Translations under genes and position numbers: made by a program
Part shown: positions 8,465 through 14,455 of the stretch, piece after piece
Layout: every line of letters starts with the position of its first letter
Position numbering within the stretch: position 1 is the first letter of the stretch
Notes under the pieces: model-generated
Told to the model about the DNA's origin: nothing
What the model saw: only the letters and a program-made list of their open reading frames with translations
Databases searched by the model: none
NCBI GenBank assembly: GCA_948745425.1
Contig: CAPZDM010000022.1
Coordinates: forward strand, 1 to 23,448
From: an uncultured Clostridia bacterium
Lineage (GTDB): Bacteria; Bacillota; Clostridia; TANB77; CAG-508
Length of the DNA stretch: 23,448 bases
Reading direction: 5' to 3'

Positions 8465-8541
8465 TAGGGGCACAGCTAAAGCATAAGTCATTTGTAGCTC
8501 ACATTGTTTCGCACAACTGACTTAATTGCATGTGCCCTTTT
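8465..8541. repeat. Intergenic hairpin repeat, copy 3, with a nested hairpin insert
   Basis: The ends GTAGGGGCACA and TTGCATGTGCCCTTT match copy 1 exactly, but about 50 bp are inserted between them. The insert itself folds imperfectly (AAGTCA...TGACTT). It separates prkC from rsgA. Confidence 0.75.
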
Positions 8542-8571
8542 ATAAAGAATAGATTTAAGTTAGGAGAATAA

Positions 8572-9462
8572 ATGCAAAAGGGATTAATAATAAAAAATAT
8601 AACAAATACATATTACATAAAATCAGGAGAAAATATTTATGAAGCAGTAGCGAGAGGAAAATTTAAACAAGAAGAAATAACACCAACAGTTGGAGACAAT
8701 GTAGAAATAGAGATTATAGATGAACAAAATAAAAAGGCAATAATTGAAAAGATAGTAGAAAGAAAAAACTTTTCAAGAAGACCAAAGGTAGCAAACTTAA
8801 CAGGGCTAATATGTGTTATTGCAACAAAGTTACCAAAGCCAGATTTATTAATGTTAGACAAGCAACTAGTATTTGCAGAATATTTTAATATAAAACCCAC
8901 AATCATAGTAAATAAAATAGATTTAGATGAAAATACAGCATTAGAAATAAAAAAACAGTATTCTGATATAGGATATAATGTAATAATTACAAATGCAATA
9001 ACAGGAGAAGGTATAAAAGATATAGTAGATAAAACCGATAGAAATCTGCAAATACTAGCACTTTCAGGGAACTCTGGGGTAGGAAAATCATCAATAATAA
9101 ATAGGATTTTAAACAAAGAGGAAGCAATTGAAGGAGAAGTTAGTACTAAAAATAAAAGGGGGAAAAACACTACAACAATTACAAGTCTATATGAATTAGA
9201 AGAAAATATTTATATTGTAGATACACCAGGATTTTCGACTTTTGATATTACTGAAATAGAATCAAATGATTTAGATAAATATTTTATAGAATTTAGGAAT
9301 TATTTAACACAATGTGAATATCAAGGATGTTCACATATAAAAGAACAAAATTGTGGAATAAAAACAGCAGTGGAGAATAGTAGAATTTCAAAAAATAGAT
9401 ATGATAGATATGTAAAAATATATGAAGATTTAAAATATAAGGAGGAACATAGGAAATGGTAG
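8572..9462 (+). CDS. rsgA: Ribosome small-subunit-dependent GTPase RsgA (CpgA)
   Basis: Circularly permuted GTPase that acts in late 30S maturation. An N-terminal OB fold covers about residues 1-65. The GTPase motifs appear in permuted order: G4 NKID (114-117), G1 GNSGVGKSS (166-174) and G3 DTPG (217-220). The C-terminal zinc site is C248, C253, H255 and C261. The 296-aa length is normal. TTAGGAG lies 7 nt before the ATG. The end overlaps the rpe start by 7 bases, so they are probably coupled. The rsgA-rpe order next to prkC matches Bacillus. Confidence 0.95.
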   Translation: MQKGLIIKNITNTYYIKSGENIYEAVARGKFKQEEITPTVGDNVEIEIIDEQNKKAIIEKIVERKNFSRRPKVANLTGLICVIATKLPKPDLLMLDKQLVFAEYFNIKPTIIVNKIDLDENTALEIKKQYSDIGYNVIITNAITGEGIKDIVDKTDRNLQILALSGNSGVGKSSIINRILNKEEAIEGEVSTKNKRGKNTTTITSLYELEENIYIVDTPGFSTFDITEIESNDLDKYFIEFRNYLTQCEYQGCSHIKEQNCGIKTAVENSRISKNRYDRYVKIYEDLKYKEEHRKW

Positions 9463-10115
9463 AAATATCAACATCAATATTAAGTATGGAAAAAGAAAAA
9501 GCAACAAAAACTTTTTATAATTTAGAAACAGCTAATACAGATTACATTCATATAGATGTAATGGATGGAAAATTTGTGCAAAATAATAATCATAAATTAA
9601 TGAAAGAATATGCGACAACAATAAGGCAAATTTCAAATATGCCATTAGATGTACACCTAATGACATATAATATAAAAGACTATATAGAACAATATATAGA
9701 CTTAGAACCTAATATAATAACATTTCATATAGAAGCAGTAAAATCAAAAGAAGAAGCATATGAAATAATAAAATTTATTAAAGAAAACAATGCAAAAGTA
9801 GGAATATCTATAAAACCAAATACAAAAGTAGAAGATATCTATGAATTTCTACCATATATCCATATGATATTAGTAATGACAGTTGAACCAGGATTTGGAG
9901 GTCAAAAACTTATACCAGAGACTTTAGAAAAAGTAAAAAAATTAAAACAATACATAGAAGAAAATAATATAGAAGTAGATATAGAAGTAGATGGAGGGAT
10001 AAATTCAGAAACAGCAGAAATGGCAAAACAAGCAGGAGCAAATATTCTTGTAGTAGGTGTCTATATTATAAAATCAGAAGACTATAAAAAAACAATATCA
10101 GAATTAAAAAAATAG
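9456..10115 (+). CDS. rpe: Ribulose-phosphate 3-epimerase
   Basis: Interconverts ribulose-5-phosphate and xylulose-5-phosphate in the pentose phosphate pathway. It is a TIM barrel with STSILSM at the N-terminus, metal ligands H32 and D34 in HIDVMDG, H67 in DVHLM, the phosphate-loop motif MTVEPGFGGQ, and the conserved VDGGI near the end. At 219 aa it is full length. TAAGGAGG precedes the ATG, which lies inside the end of rsgA. It is the last gene of the rlmN cluster; a hairpin repeat follows its stop codon. Confidence 0.95.
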   Translation: MVEISTSILSMEKEKATKTFYNLETANTDYIHIDVMDGKFVQNNNHKLMKEYATTIRQISNMPLDVHLMTYNIKDYIEQYIDLEPNIITFHIEAVKSKEEAYEIIKFIKENNAKVGISIKPNTKVEDIYEFLPYIHMILVMTVEPGFGGQKLIPETLEKVKKLKQYIEENNIEVDIEVDGGINSETAEMAKQAGANILVVGVYIIKSEDYKKTISELKK

Positions 10116-10124
10116 ATAAAAATA

Positions 10125-10162
10125 TGTAGGGAGGACCTTTGGGCGTCCGATCTTCAGAGAAT
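10125..10162. repeat. Intergenic hairpin repeat, copy 4
   Basis: TGTAGGGAGGACCTTTGGGC followed by GTCCG, then a tail CAGAGAAT that recurs in other copies. It lies directly after rpe. Confidence 0.75.
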
Positions 10163-10296
10163 TTACTAAAATGCTATATATAAATTCATTAAATTAATGA
10201 AAAAAATAAAAAAATCTTGCATAAATACCAACATTATGATAGTATAATTCTATTAGAATTGTTTAGACAAGAGAAAAAAGAAAAGGAGAGAGAAGA

Positions 10297-11520
10297 ATGA
10301 AAAAGAAAATTAGCTTAGTATTAATAGCTTTAATAATTTTGGTATCTATTTTAGGTACATTTTGTTATGCAACTGAAGTAATTCAACCTAGAACAGGGGC
10401 AGAAGATGGAATAATGCCAATATCTGAAACTGCACCAGAAGATGACAATGACTCACCAGAAGATAATACACAAAATTACGATATTAAATATTCAGATTTA
10501 TATGCATTTGAAGACAGAAGTTATGAAATGAATGAACTTGTTGATGGAAATGCGTATATTATCGCAAATGGAGACGTAAGATTCACAGGAGAAGTAAATG
10601 GTTCAGTATTTATTTTTGCAAATGGAATAGTGGAATTTACAGATGAAGCATATATTGCTGACTCATTATACATATTTGCACGAGAAGTAAGAGTAAATGG
10701 TGCAATATATGATATATATGGTGCATCTGATAAATTTGAACTAATGGAAAAGGCGTATATTAGTAGAGATATTAAAATTTCTGCAAATGATGTAAAACTA
10801 AGAGGAACAGTTTATAGAGATGTATATTTATCAGCTAATAATATTGATGTAAAAGATGAAACAACATCATTATTAGTTGGTGGAGACTTTAATTATACAA
10901 GTGGAAGAGAGATAGAAGAATTAAAAGATGTTGTAACATATGGCGAAATAAACTTTAAACTAGAAGAGGAAAATTCTGTAGAAATTTCGTTAGCTGATAA
11001 AATAAAAAATTATGCATTTGATGCAGTTACAACAATTATTTATGCACTTGCTATATACTTTGTATTAAAATTAATATCACCAAGATTTACAGAAGCTATT
11101 ACAAAAGACTTAAAAGAAAAATCAATAATAGCATTTGTAGTAGGATTAATAACTTGGGCAATAATATTTATAGCATTTATAATATCTATAATGTTATTAT
11201 TTACAACAATAGGTGTTCCAATAAGTATAATTGCATGGTTAGCAATGACTATAATAATATATATTAGTTCAGCAGTGCTTTCAATTTCAATTACAGGAAT
11301 AGCTAAAGAAAAAATAGAAGCAATTAAAGACAATAAACTATTAGAAATATGTTTACTTATGTTAGTAGCATTATGTGTATGGATATTACAAAAATTACCA
11401 TATATTGGTGGACTATTTAGCTTTATAATACTTACAACAGGAATAGGATTAATAATAAGAAATATAATACCTAAAAAAGAAATAGAAAAAACTACAGAGA
11501 AACCTGCTGTAGAAGAATAA
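10297..11520 (+). CDS. Membrane protein with exported bactofilin-like beta-repeat region
   Basis: Begins with a signal-peptide-like segment (MKKK, then a hydrophobic core to about residue 26, ending CYA-TEV). A Asp/Glu/Pro-rich linker follows to about 60. Residues about 80-195 form short beta-strand repeats (YIIANGDVRFTGEVNGSVFI, IFAREVRVNGAIYD, DIKISANDVKLRGTV) like polymer-forming bactofilin or DUF8173-type proteins. The C-terminal half has about four or five membrane segments and ends in a charged tail. An AAGGAGAG site precedes the ATG and TATAAT occurs about 55 bp upstream. The role is probably envelope-related; the specific function is unknown. It is a single-gene unit closed by a terminator. 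Confidence 0.75.
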   Translation: MKKKISLVLIALIILVSILGTFCYATEVIQPRTGAEDGIMPISETAPEDDNDSPEDNTQNYDIKYSDLYAFEDRSYEMNELVDGNAYIIANGDVRFTGEVNGSVFIFANGIVEFTDEAYIADSLYIFAREVRVNGAIYDIYGASDKFELMEKAYISRDIKISANDVKLRGTVYRDVYLSANNIDVKDETTSLLVGGDFNYTSGREIEELKDVVTYGEINFKLEEENSVEISLADKIKNYAFDAVTTIIYALAIYFVLKLISPRFTEAITKDLKEKSIIAFVVGLITWAIIFIAFIISIMLLFTTIGVPISIIAWLAMTIIIYISSAVLSISITGIAKEKIEAIKDNKLLEICLLMLVALCVWILQKLPYIGGLFSFIILTTGIGLIIRNIIPKKEIEKTTEKPAVEE

Positions 11521-11530
11521 AAAGTGAATA

Positions 11531-11567
11531 AAAAATAGGATTTAGGAAAATGAATCCTATTTTTTTA
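11531..11567 (+). terminator. Rho-independent terminator
   Basis: AAATAGGATT pairs with AATCCTATTT around a 10-nt loop, followed by T residues. It ends the membrane-protein gene. Confidence 0.8.
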
Positions 11568-11575
11568 TATAGTAG

Positions 11576-11602
11576 AAAAGTTATGCCAGTGGCATAGCTT
11601 TT
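11576..11602. repeat. Hairpin AAAAGTTATGCC/GGCATAGCTTTT
   Basis: 12-bp stem with one G-T pair and the loop AGT, followed by CGTACTAGAGAAT. The AGAGAAT tail also follows copies 4, 6 and 8 of the TGTAGGGGC family, so this may be a divergent member. Confidence 0.55.
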
Positions 11603-11619
11603 CGTACTAGAGAATTATG

Positions 11620-11673
11620 CAGATTTTAAGAATTGCTTTGTGGTTTTCACCACTTAGCAATTCTTAAAATCTG
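11620..11673. repeat. Large hairpin, perfect 18-bp inverted repeat
   Basis: CAGATTTTAAGAATTGCT at 11620-11637 is perfectly repeated in inverse at 11656-11673, with an inner GTGG/CCAC stem. It overlaps the last codons of the small reverse-strand Cys-rich ORF. There is no T-run after it on the minus strand, so it is not a standard terminator. Confidence 0.8.
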
Positions 11674-11807
11674 TTTTGTTTGGCACTTTGCTCGAAAAAG
11701 TAAGCACAATTCAAATTTGGAGTGATTTTTTGAGTAGAGACATTTTCAAAGCAACACTTACCATTTTTTTGATAGATACAATTAGAAGAACAATTTATAT
11801 TTGTCAA
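11664..11807 (-). CDS. Small Cys-rich peptide (47 aa), DUF1540-like
   Basis: Begins at TTG with GAGGTGA 6 nt upstream. The product starts TNINCSSNCIYQKNGKCCF and has a second part NCAYFFEQ. The pattern C-x3-C-x7-CC ... C-A-Y-F resembles the small metal-binding-like Cys peptides common in Clostridia, which databases often misname as hydroxymyristoyl-ACP dehydratase. It lies directly downstream of nth on the same strand. The last three codons and stop are formed by the arm of the 18-bp inverted repeat, so the native C-terminus may have been replaced. Function unknown. Confidence 0.65.
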   Translation of the reverse strand: MTNINCSSNCIYQKNGKCCFENVSTQKITPNLNCAYFFEQSAKQNRF

Positions 11808-11842
11808 GACTATCACCTCAAATAAATAGTATATTAAATTTT

Positions 11843-12478
11843 TTAAGAATTATTCCAAGTTTTGCAAAATTTATTAATAGTACAAAAATGGCACTTAGGA
11901 CTTCTTGCAGTACAAGTATTTCGTCCATGCCATATAAATAAATGATTAACATCTTTTAAATACTCTTTAGGAAAAATCCTTATTAAATCTTCTTCTATCT
12001 TTGAAGGATCTATTTGAGTAGAAAGACCTATTCTATTTGAAATTCTCTTACAATGAGTATCAACTGCAACACCATTTGCAATTCCAAAGGCCTCAAGAAG
12101 TATAACATTTGCACTTTTTCTACCAACACCAGGTAAAGTTAATAAATCCTCCATATTTTTAGGAACAACTCCATTAAAATCAGACATAACTTTTTGAGCA
12201 CAAGCCTTAATATTTTTTGCCTTATTTTTATAAAAACCACAAGGATGTATAAACTCTTCTAAAATAGACAAATCAATATTTGAAAAAGCCTCTGGAGTAT
12301 TATATTCCTTAAAAAGAGAAGGGGTAGTATTATTAACTCTTTCATCAGTACATTGAGCAGAAAGCATAACAGCAACTACTAACTCAAAAGGATTAGTAAA
12401 ATGTAAACTACATGTAGCATCTGGATATGTATCCTTTAAAATTTCAATCAATTCAATATAATTAGTATTCATAATCAA
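11843..12478 (-). CDS. nth: Endonuclease III (DNA glycosylase/AP lyase)
   Basis: Removes oxidised pyrimidines and cleaves abasic sites in base-excision repair. The helix-hairpin-helix LPGVGRKSA holds the catalytic lysine K121, and VDTHCKRISNRIG holds the catalytic aspartate D140. The 4Fe-4S cluster ligands are C189, C196, C199 and C205 (C-x6-C-x2-C-x5-C). At 211 aa the length is normal. Two starts are possible: TTG at 12478, with AAAGGA 5 nt upstream, or ATG at 12472. It is transcribed against its neighbours and flanked on both sides by large inverted repeats. Confidence 0.95.
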   Translation of the reverse strand: MIMNTNYIELIEILKDTYPDATCSLHFTNPFELVVAVMLSAQCTDERVNNTTPSLFKEYNTPEAFSNIDLSILEEFIHPCGFYKNKAKNIKACAQKVMSDFNGVVPKNMEDLLTLPGVGRKSANVILLEAFGIANGVAVDTHCKRISNRIGLSTQIDPSKIEEDLIRIFPKEYLKDVNHLFIWHGRNTCTARSPKCHFCTINKFCKTWNNS

Positions 12479-12504
12479 AATAATCCTTTCTTTATAAGAA
12501 CTTT

Positions 12505-12626
12505 AATTTTAAAATAATTGTTATCTCACTAGGCAGATGAGATTGAAATCAATGAGGTGTACTATTGTACATTGATTAGATTTCAATCGAAATCTAACAA
12601 CGTGAGATGTCAATTATTTTAAAATT
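12505..12626. repeat. MITE-like 122-bp inverted-repeat element
   Basis: Outer arms of 16 bp match perfectly (AATTTTAAAATAATTG, 12505-12520, and its inverse at 12611-12626). Inside are a second stem ATCTCAC/GTGAGAT (12523-12529, 12602-12608) and a third, GATTGAAATCAATG (12541-12554) against 12570-12588, with a short bulge. It contains no ORF. It lies upstream of both nth (minus) and the spoVM pair (plus) and so could affect both. It is either a non-autonomous mobile element or a structured regulator. Confidence 0.7.
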
Positions 12627-12748
12627 TGTAACGTATTTATGTAAATGTAATATAATATATATCAAGGAGGTAATAAAAGAGTTTATGTCTAAAAAGTGAG
12701 AACTTTAGAAAATCTCATAAATCATACCTCAGGAAGGGAAGAAAAGTT

Positions 12749-12898
12749 ATGTTAAAATTTTTGAAGAAAACCTTAGCAGTTTGTATGATTGGATTTGGAT
12801 TAGGAGTTTTATTAGTTTTATTACTTCCAATAACTGGCTGGCTATTTATAATAGGGGTAGCAGTGGTTATCATTGGATTGATATGGTTATCATGTTAG
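12749..12898 (+). CDS. Small membrane protein (49 aa) upstream of spoVM
   Basis: Begins MLKFLKKTLAVCMIGFGLGV and continues as two hydrophobic segments split by PITGW, ending GLIWLSC. AGGAAGGG lies 10 nt before the ATG. A small basic N-terminus and two membrane helices (about 9-27 and 30-47) are visible. It precedes spoVM by 14 bp and must be co-transcribed with it, so a sporulation role is a reasonable inference. I do not recognise a named family. Confidence 0.7.
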   Translation: MLKFLKKTLAVCMIGFGLGVLLVLLLPITGWLFIIGVAVVIIGLIWLSC

Positions 12899-12912
12899 AG
12901 AGGAGTGATAAA

Positions 12913-12987
12913 ATGACTATAGTTGTTAAAAAAGTCCCTAAATTTTTAAGAGGATTTGTAAAGCTAATATTTGGTATTAAAGACTAA
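12913..12987 (+). CDS. spoVM: Stage V sporulation protein SpoVM (24 aa)
   Basis: Amphipathic helix peptide that recognises the convex forespore membrane and anchors the coat protein SpoIVA. The sequence MTIVVKKVPKFLRGFVKLIF plus GIKD has the family pattern: a short N-terminal strand, K-x-P-K-F-L with the helix-breaking proline P9, a hydrophobic/basic helix, and a G-x-K end. The 24-aa length is close to the 26 of Bacillus. GAGGAG lies 7 nt before the ATG. In Bacillus spoVM lies between rpe/thiN and rpmB; here it likewise follows rpe and is next to rpmB. Confidence 0.88.
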   Translation: MTIVVKKVPKFLRGFVKLIFGIKD

Positions 12988-13036
12988 TTTTACATAAGAT
13001 AATTTTAAACATGGGTCACATTTGATATTATAAAAA

Positions 13037-13061
13037 TGTAGGGAAGTCCTTTGGGCGTCCG
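13037..13061. repeat. Intergenic hairpin repeat, copy 5
   Basis: TGTAGGGAAGTCCTTTGGGC followed by GTCCG, nearly the same as copy 4. It lies between spoVM and the rpmB terminator. Confidence 0.7.
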
Positions 13062-13099
13062 TTCTTAGAAGGCTAGACCCAAATTAAACCCCAATATTT

Positions 13100-13136
13100 A
13101 AAATAAAGATGACTAGTAACAGCCATCTTTATTTTA
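13100..13136 (-). terminator. Bidirectional terminator at the rpmB 3' end
   Basis: AAAATAAAGATG (plus strand) pairs with CATCTTTATTTT around an 11-nt loop; T-rich on both sides. It ends rpmB on the minus strand and may end the spoVM transcript on the plus strand. Confidence 0.7.
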
Positions 13137-13332
13137 TACTCTTTTAACTTTTCCAGCACGTAAACATTTTGCACAAACCTTTATTTTTTTAGGTTGCCCA
13201 TTAACCATAGTAGTAACAGTTCTTAAATTTGGTTTCCATGTTCTAGGAGCTCTACGGCTTACATGAGAACGAGCTATACTTATTTGATTACCGATTACTT
13301 ACTGTTTTATCACATATTGCACATTTTGCCAT
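13134..13332 (-). CDS. rpmB: 50S ribosomal protein L28, requiring a +1 frameshift at CGG
   Basis: GGAGGTG lies 9 nt before the ATG at 13332. The zero frame gives MAKCAICDKTVSN, then CGG and TAA at once. Skipping the C of CGG (13293) gives a 65-aa protein continuing GNQISIARSHVSRRAPRTWK, then PNLRTVTTMVNGQPKK, and ending CAKCLRAGKVKRV. This is a complete L28 of zinc-binding type with C4/C7 and C53/C56. The glycine at the shift is the conserved G of the G-N motif. The 199-bp gene is one base more than 66 codons. The gene is too short and broken to appear as a long ORF. Clear ribosome site, terminator and intact coding on both sides argue that it is expressed. Confidence 0.92.
13291..13293 (-). 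other. +1 frameshift site 3 (CGG in rpmB)
   Basis: Minus-strand reading is AGT AAT CGG TAA TCA. Dropping the C gives AGT AAT GGT AAT CAA, that is S-N-G-N-Q. The stop codon follows CGG directly. The codon before is AAT and the next base is T, so neither is shared with sites 1 and 2. Confidence 0.85.
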
Positions 13333-13424
13333 TTAAATTGCACCTCCAATAACTGTAAAATAAACTGACTAAATAATAGTCTAACATAAAAAGAAAAAAA
13401 ATACAAGACTTTTGAAAAAAAAGT

Positions 13425-13453
13425 TTGCATTTTATAAAAAAGTGTGCTAGAAT
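13425..13453 (+). promoter_or_regulatory. Sigma-A promoter of secG
   Basis: TTGCAT (13425-13430), 17-bp spacer, TAGAAT (13448-13453). Confidence 0.65.
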
Positions 13454-13519
13454 AACAAAAGAAAATATGAAAAAATCATTTTTCTTGTGACAAATGAATT
13501 AAGAAAGGGTGTATTAAAT

Positions 13520-13768
13520 ATGACAGTATTAAAATACGTAACATTAGCAATTTATGCAGTAGTTTGTGTTGCATTAATAGTATTAACATTAATTCAAAAT
13601 AAAGATGAGTCAGGAGCATCAGGAACAATTACTGGTTCATCAACAAATAATTTTTATGATCAAAATAAAGGAAAAACTAAACAAGGTATGATGAAAAGAT
13701 GGACAATAATATTAGCAATAGCTTTTGCAGTATTAACAATTGTATCATCAATATTTTACATAGCATAG
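13520..13768 (+). CDS. secG: Preprotein translocase subunit SecG
   Basis: Small accessory subunit of the SecYEG protein channel. The 82-aa product has a first membrane helix (about 3-23), a G/S-rich cytoplasmic loop with SGASGTITGSSTNNF, and a second helix (about 60-80). The loop and IQNKDESGASG are typical of SecG. A GTG at 13487 would extend the frame, but the ATG at 13520 has AAAGGGTG at good spacing and begins where SecG normally does. It is a single-gene unit with its own promoter and terminator. Confidence 0.92.
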   Translation: MTVLKYVTLAIYAVVCVALIVLTLIQNKDESGASGTITGSSTNNFYDQNKGKTKQGMMKRWTIILAIAFAVLTIVSSIFYIA

Positions 13769-13795
13769 AAAATATGATAAAAAAATAAGTAAGAA

Positions 13796-13836
13796 AAAGA
13801 CTGGTGTCTAAATTAAAAAACATCAGTCCTTTTTGT
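13796..13836 (+). terminator. Terminator of secG
   Basis: GACTGGTGT pairs with ACATCAGTC (one G-T pair) and is followed by CTTTTT. Confidence 0.75.
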
Positions 13837-13896
13837 TATATTAGGAAAAATAAATTATGAAGGATATTAAGATTTTTTTCAAAAACAGTTGTAAAA

Positions 13897-13925
13897 TTGA
13901 ACATAAATTGATATACTTGTACTAT
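13897..13925 (+). promoter_or_regulatory. Sigma-A promoter of the asp23 cluster
   Basis: TTGAAC (13897-13902), 17-bp spacer, TACTAT (13920-13925). Confidence 0.6.
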
Positions 13926-13950
13926 AAATTTTTTTAGGAGGATGAATAAT

Positions 13951-14397
13951 ATGGAAAACGAAGAAGAAAAAAAAGAAGAATTAATAATAAATGAAGTAGA
14001 AGTAGAAGAAAATAATGATACAGGAGTTGAAATTTCTGAAGACGTTGTTGCTGTTATTGCAGGAGTTGCAGTTTCAGATGTACAAGGTGTAGCAGGAATG
14101 GCAAAAGGATTTGCAGGAGGAATAACAGAAGCTTTAAGTGGAAAAAAGAACTTAGCAAAGGGAATAAAAGTTGAAGTTGCAGGAAAAGAAACAAAAATAG
14201 ATGTAAATATCATAGTTGAATATGGTTCAAGAATACCAGATGTTGCATTTGAAATTCAAAGTAAAATAAAGAAATCTGTTAAAGAGATGACTGGACTAGA
14301 AGTTGTAGCAGTTAATGTACATGTACAAGGAGTACAAACACCCCAAGAAAGAATTCCAAAAGTAGAAGAAAACACAGAAAATCAATCAGAAGAATAA
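13951..14397 (+). CDS. Asp23/Gls24 family envelope stress response protein
   Basis: Cytosolic protein of the DUF322 family that gathers at the membrane, in Staphylococcus through the anchor AmaP. An acidic N-terminus (MENEEEKKEEL) is followed by the family core: ISEDVVAVIAGVAVSDVQGV, the glycine-rich KGFAGGITEALSGKK, VAGKETKIDVNIIVEYG and the C-terminal MTGLEVVAVNVHVQGV. AGGAGG lies 9 nt before the ATG at 13951; the ATG at 13942 abuts the ribosome site and is unlikely. Its neighbour is an AmaP-like gene and then nusB, a common Clostridia arrangement. In Bacillus the homologue yloU follows rpmB, so this region keeps the ancestral neighbourhood. Confidence 0.9.
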   Translation: MENEEEKKEELIINEVEVEENNDTGVEISEDVVAVIAGVAVSDVQGVAGMAKGFAGGITEALSGKKNLAKGIKVEVAGKETKIDVNIIVEYGSRIPDVAFEIQSKIKKSVKEMTGLEVVAVNVHVQGVQTPQERIPKVEENTENQSEE

Positions 14398-14399
14398 TC

Positions 14400-14431
14400 G
14401 TAGGGGGGCATAGGTTACAACTATGCCCCAT
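14400..14431. repeat. Intergenic hairpin GGGGCATAG/CTATGCCCC
   Basis: GTAGGGGGGCATAGGTTACA followed by ACTATGCCCC. The perfect 9-bp stem has a 7-nt loop. It shares the TAGGGG start of the repeat family but has a different stem. It lies between asp23 and the amaP-like gene; there is no T-run, so transcription may read through. Confidence 0.7.
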
Positions 14432-14455
14432 AAAAATACTGAAAGGAAGATAATT

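Noticed and set aside
12781..12987. 68-aa plus-strand ORF ending in the SpoVM sequence
   Set aside because: Its first half is an out-of-frame reading of the 49-aa membrane peptide; SpoVM begins at its own ATG with a ribosome site at 12913.
5822..13293. Plain sequencing or assembly errors, or pseudogenes, as the cause of the three frame breaks
   Set aside because: Not fully excluded, but none of the sites is in a long homopolymer, all three affect the same codon with the same one-base outcome, no other gene in the window is broken, and L28 is normally retained.
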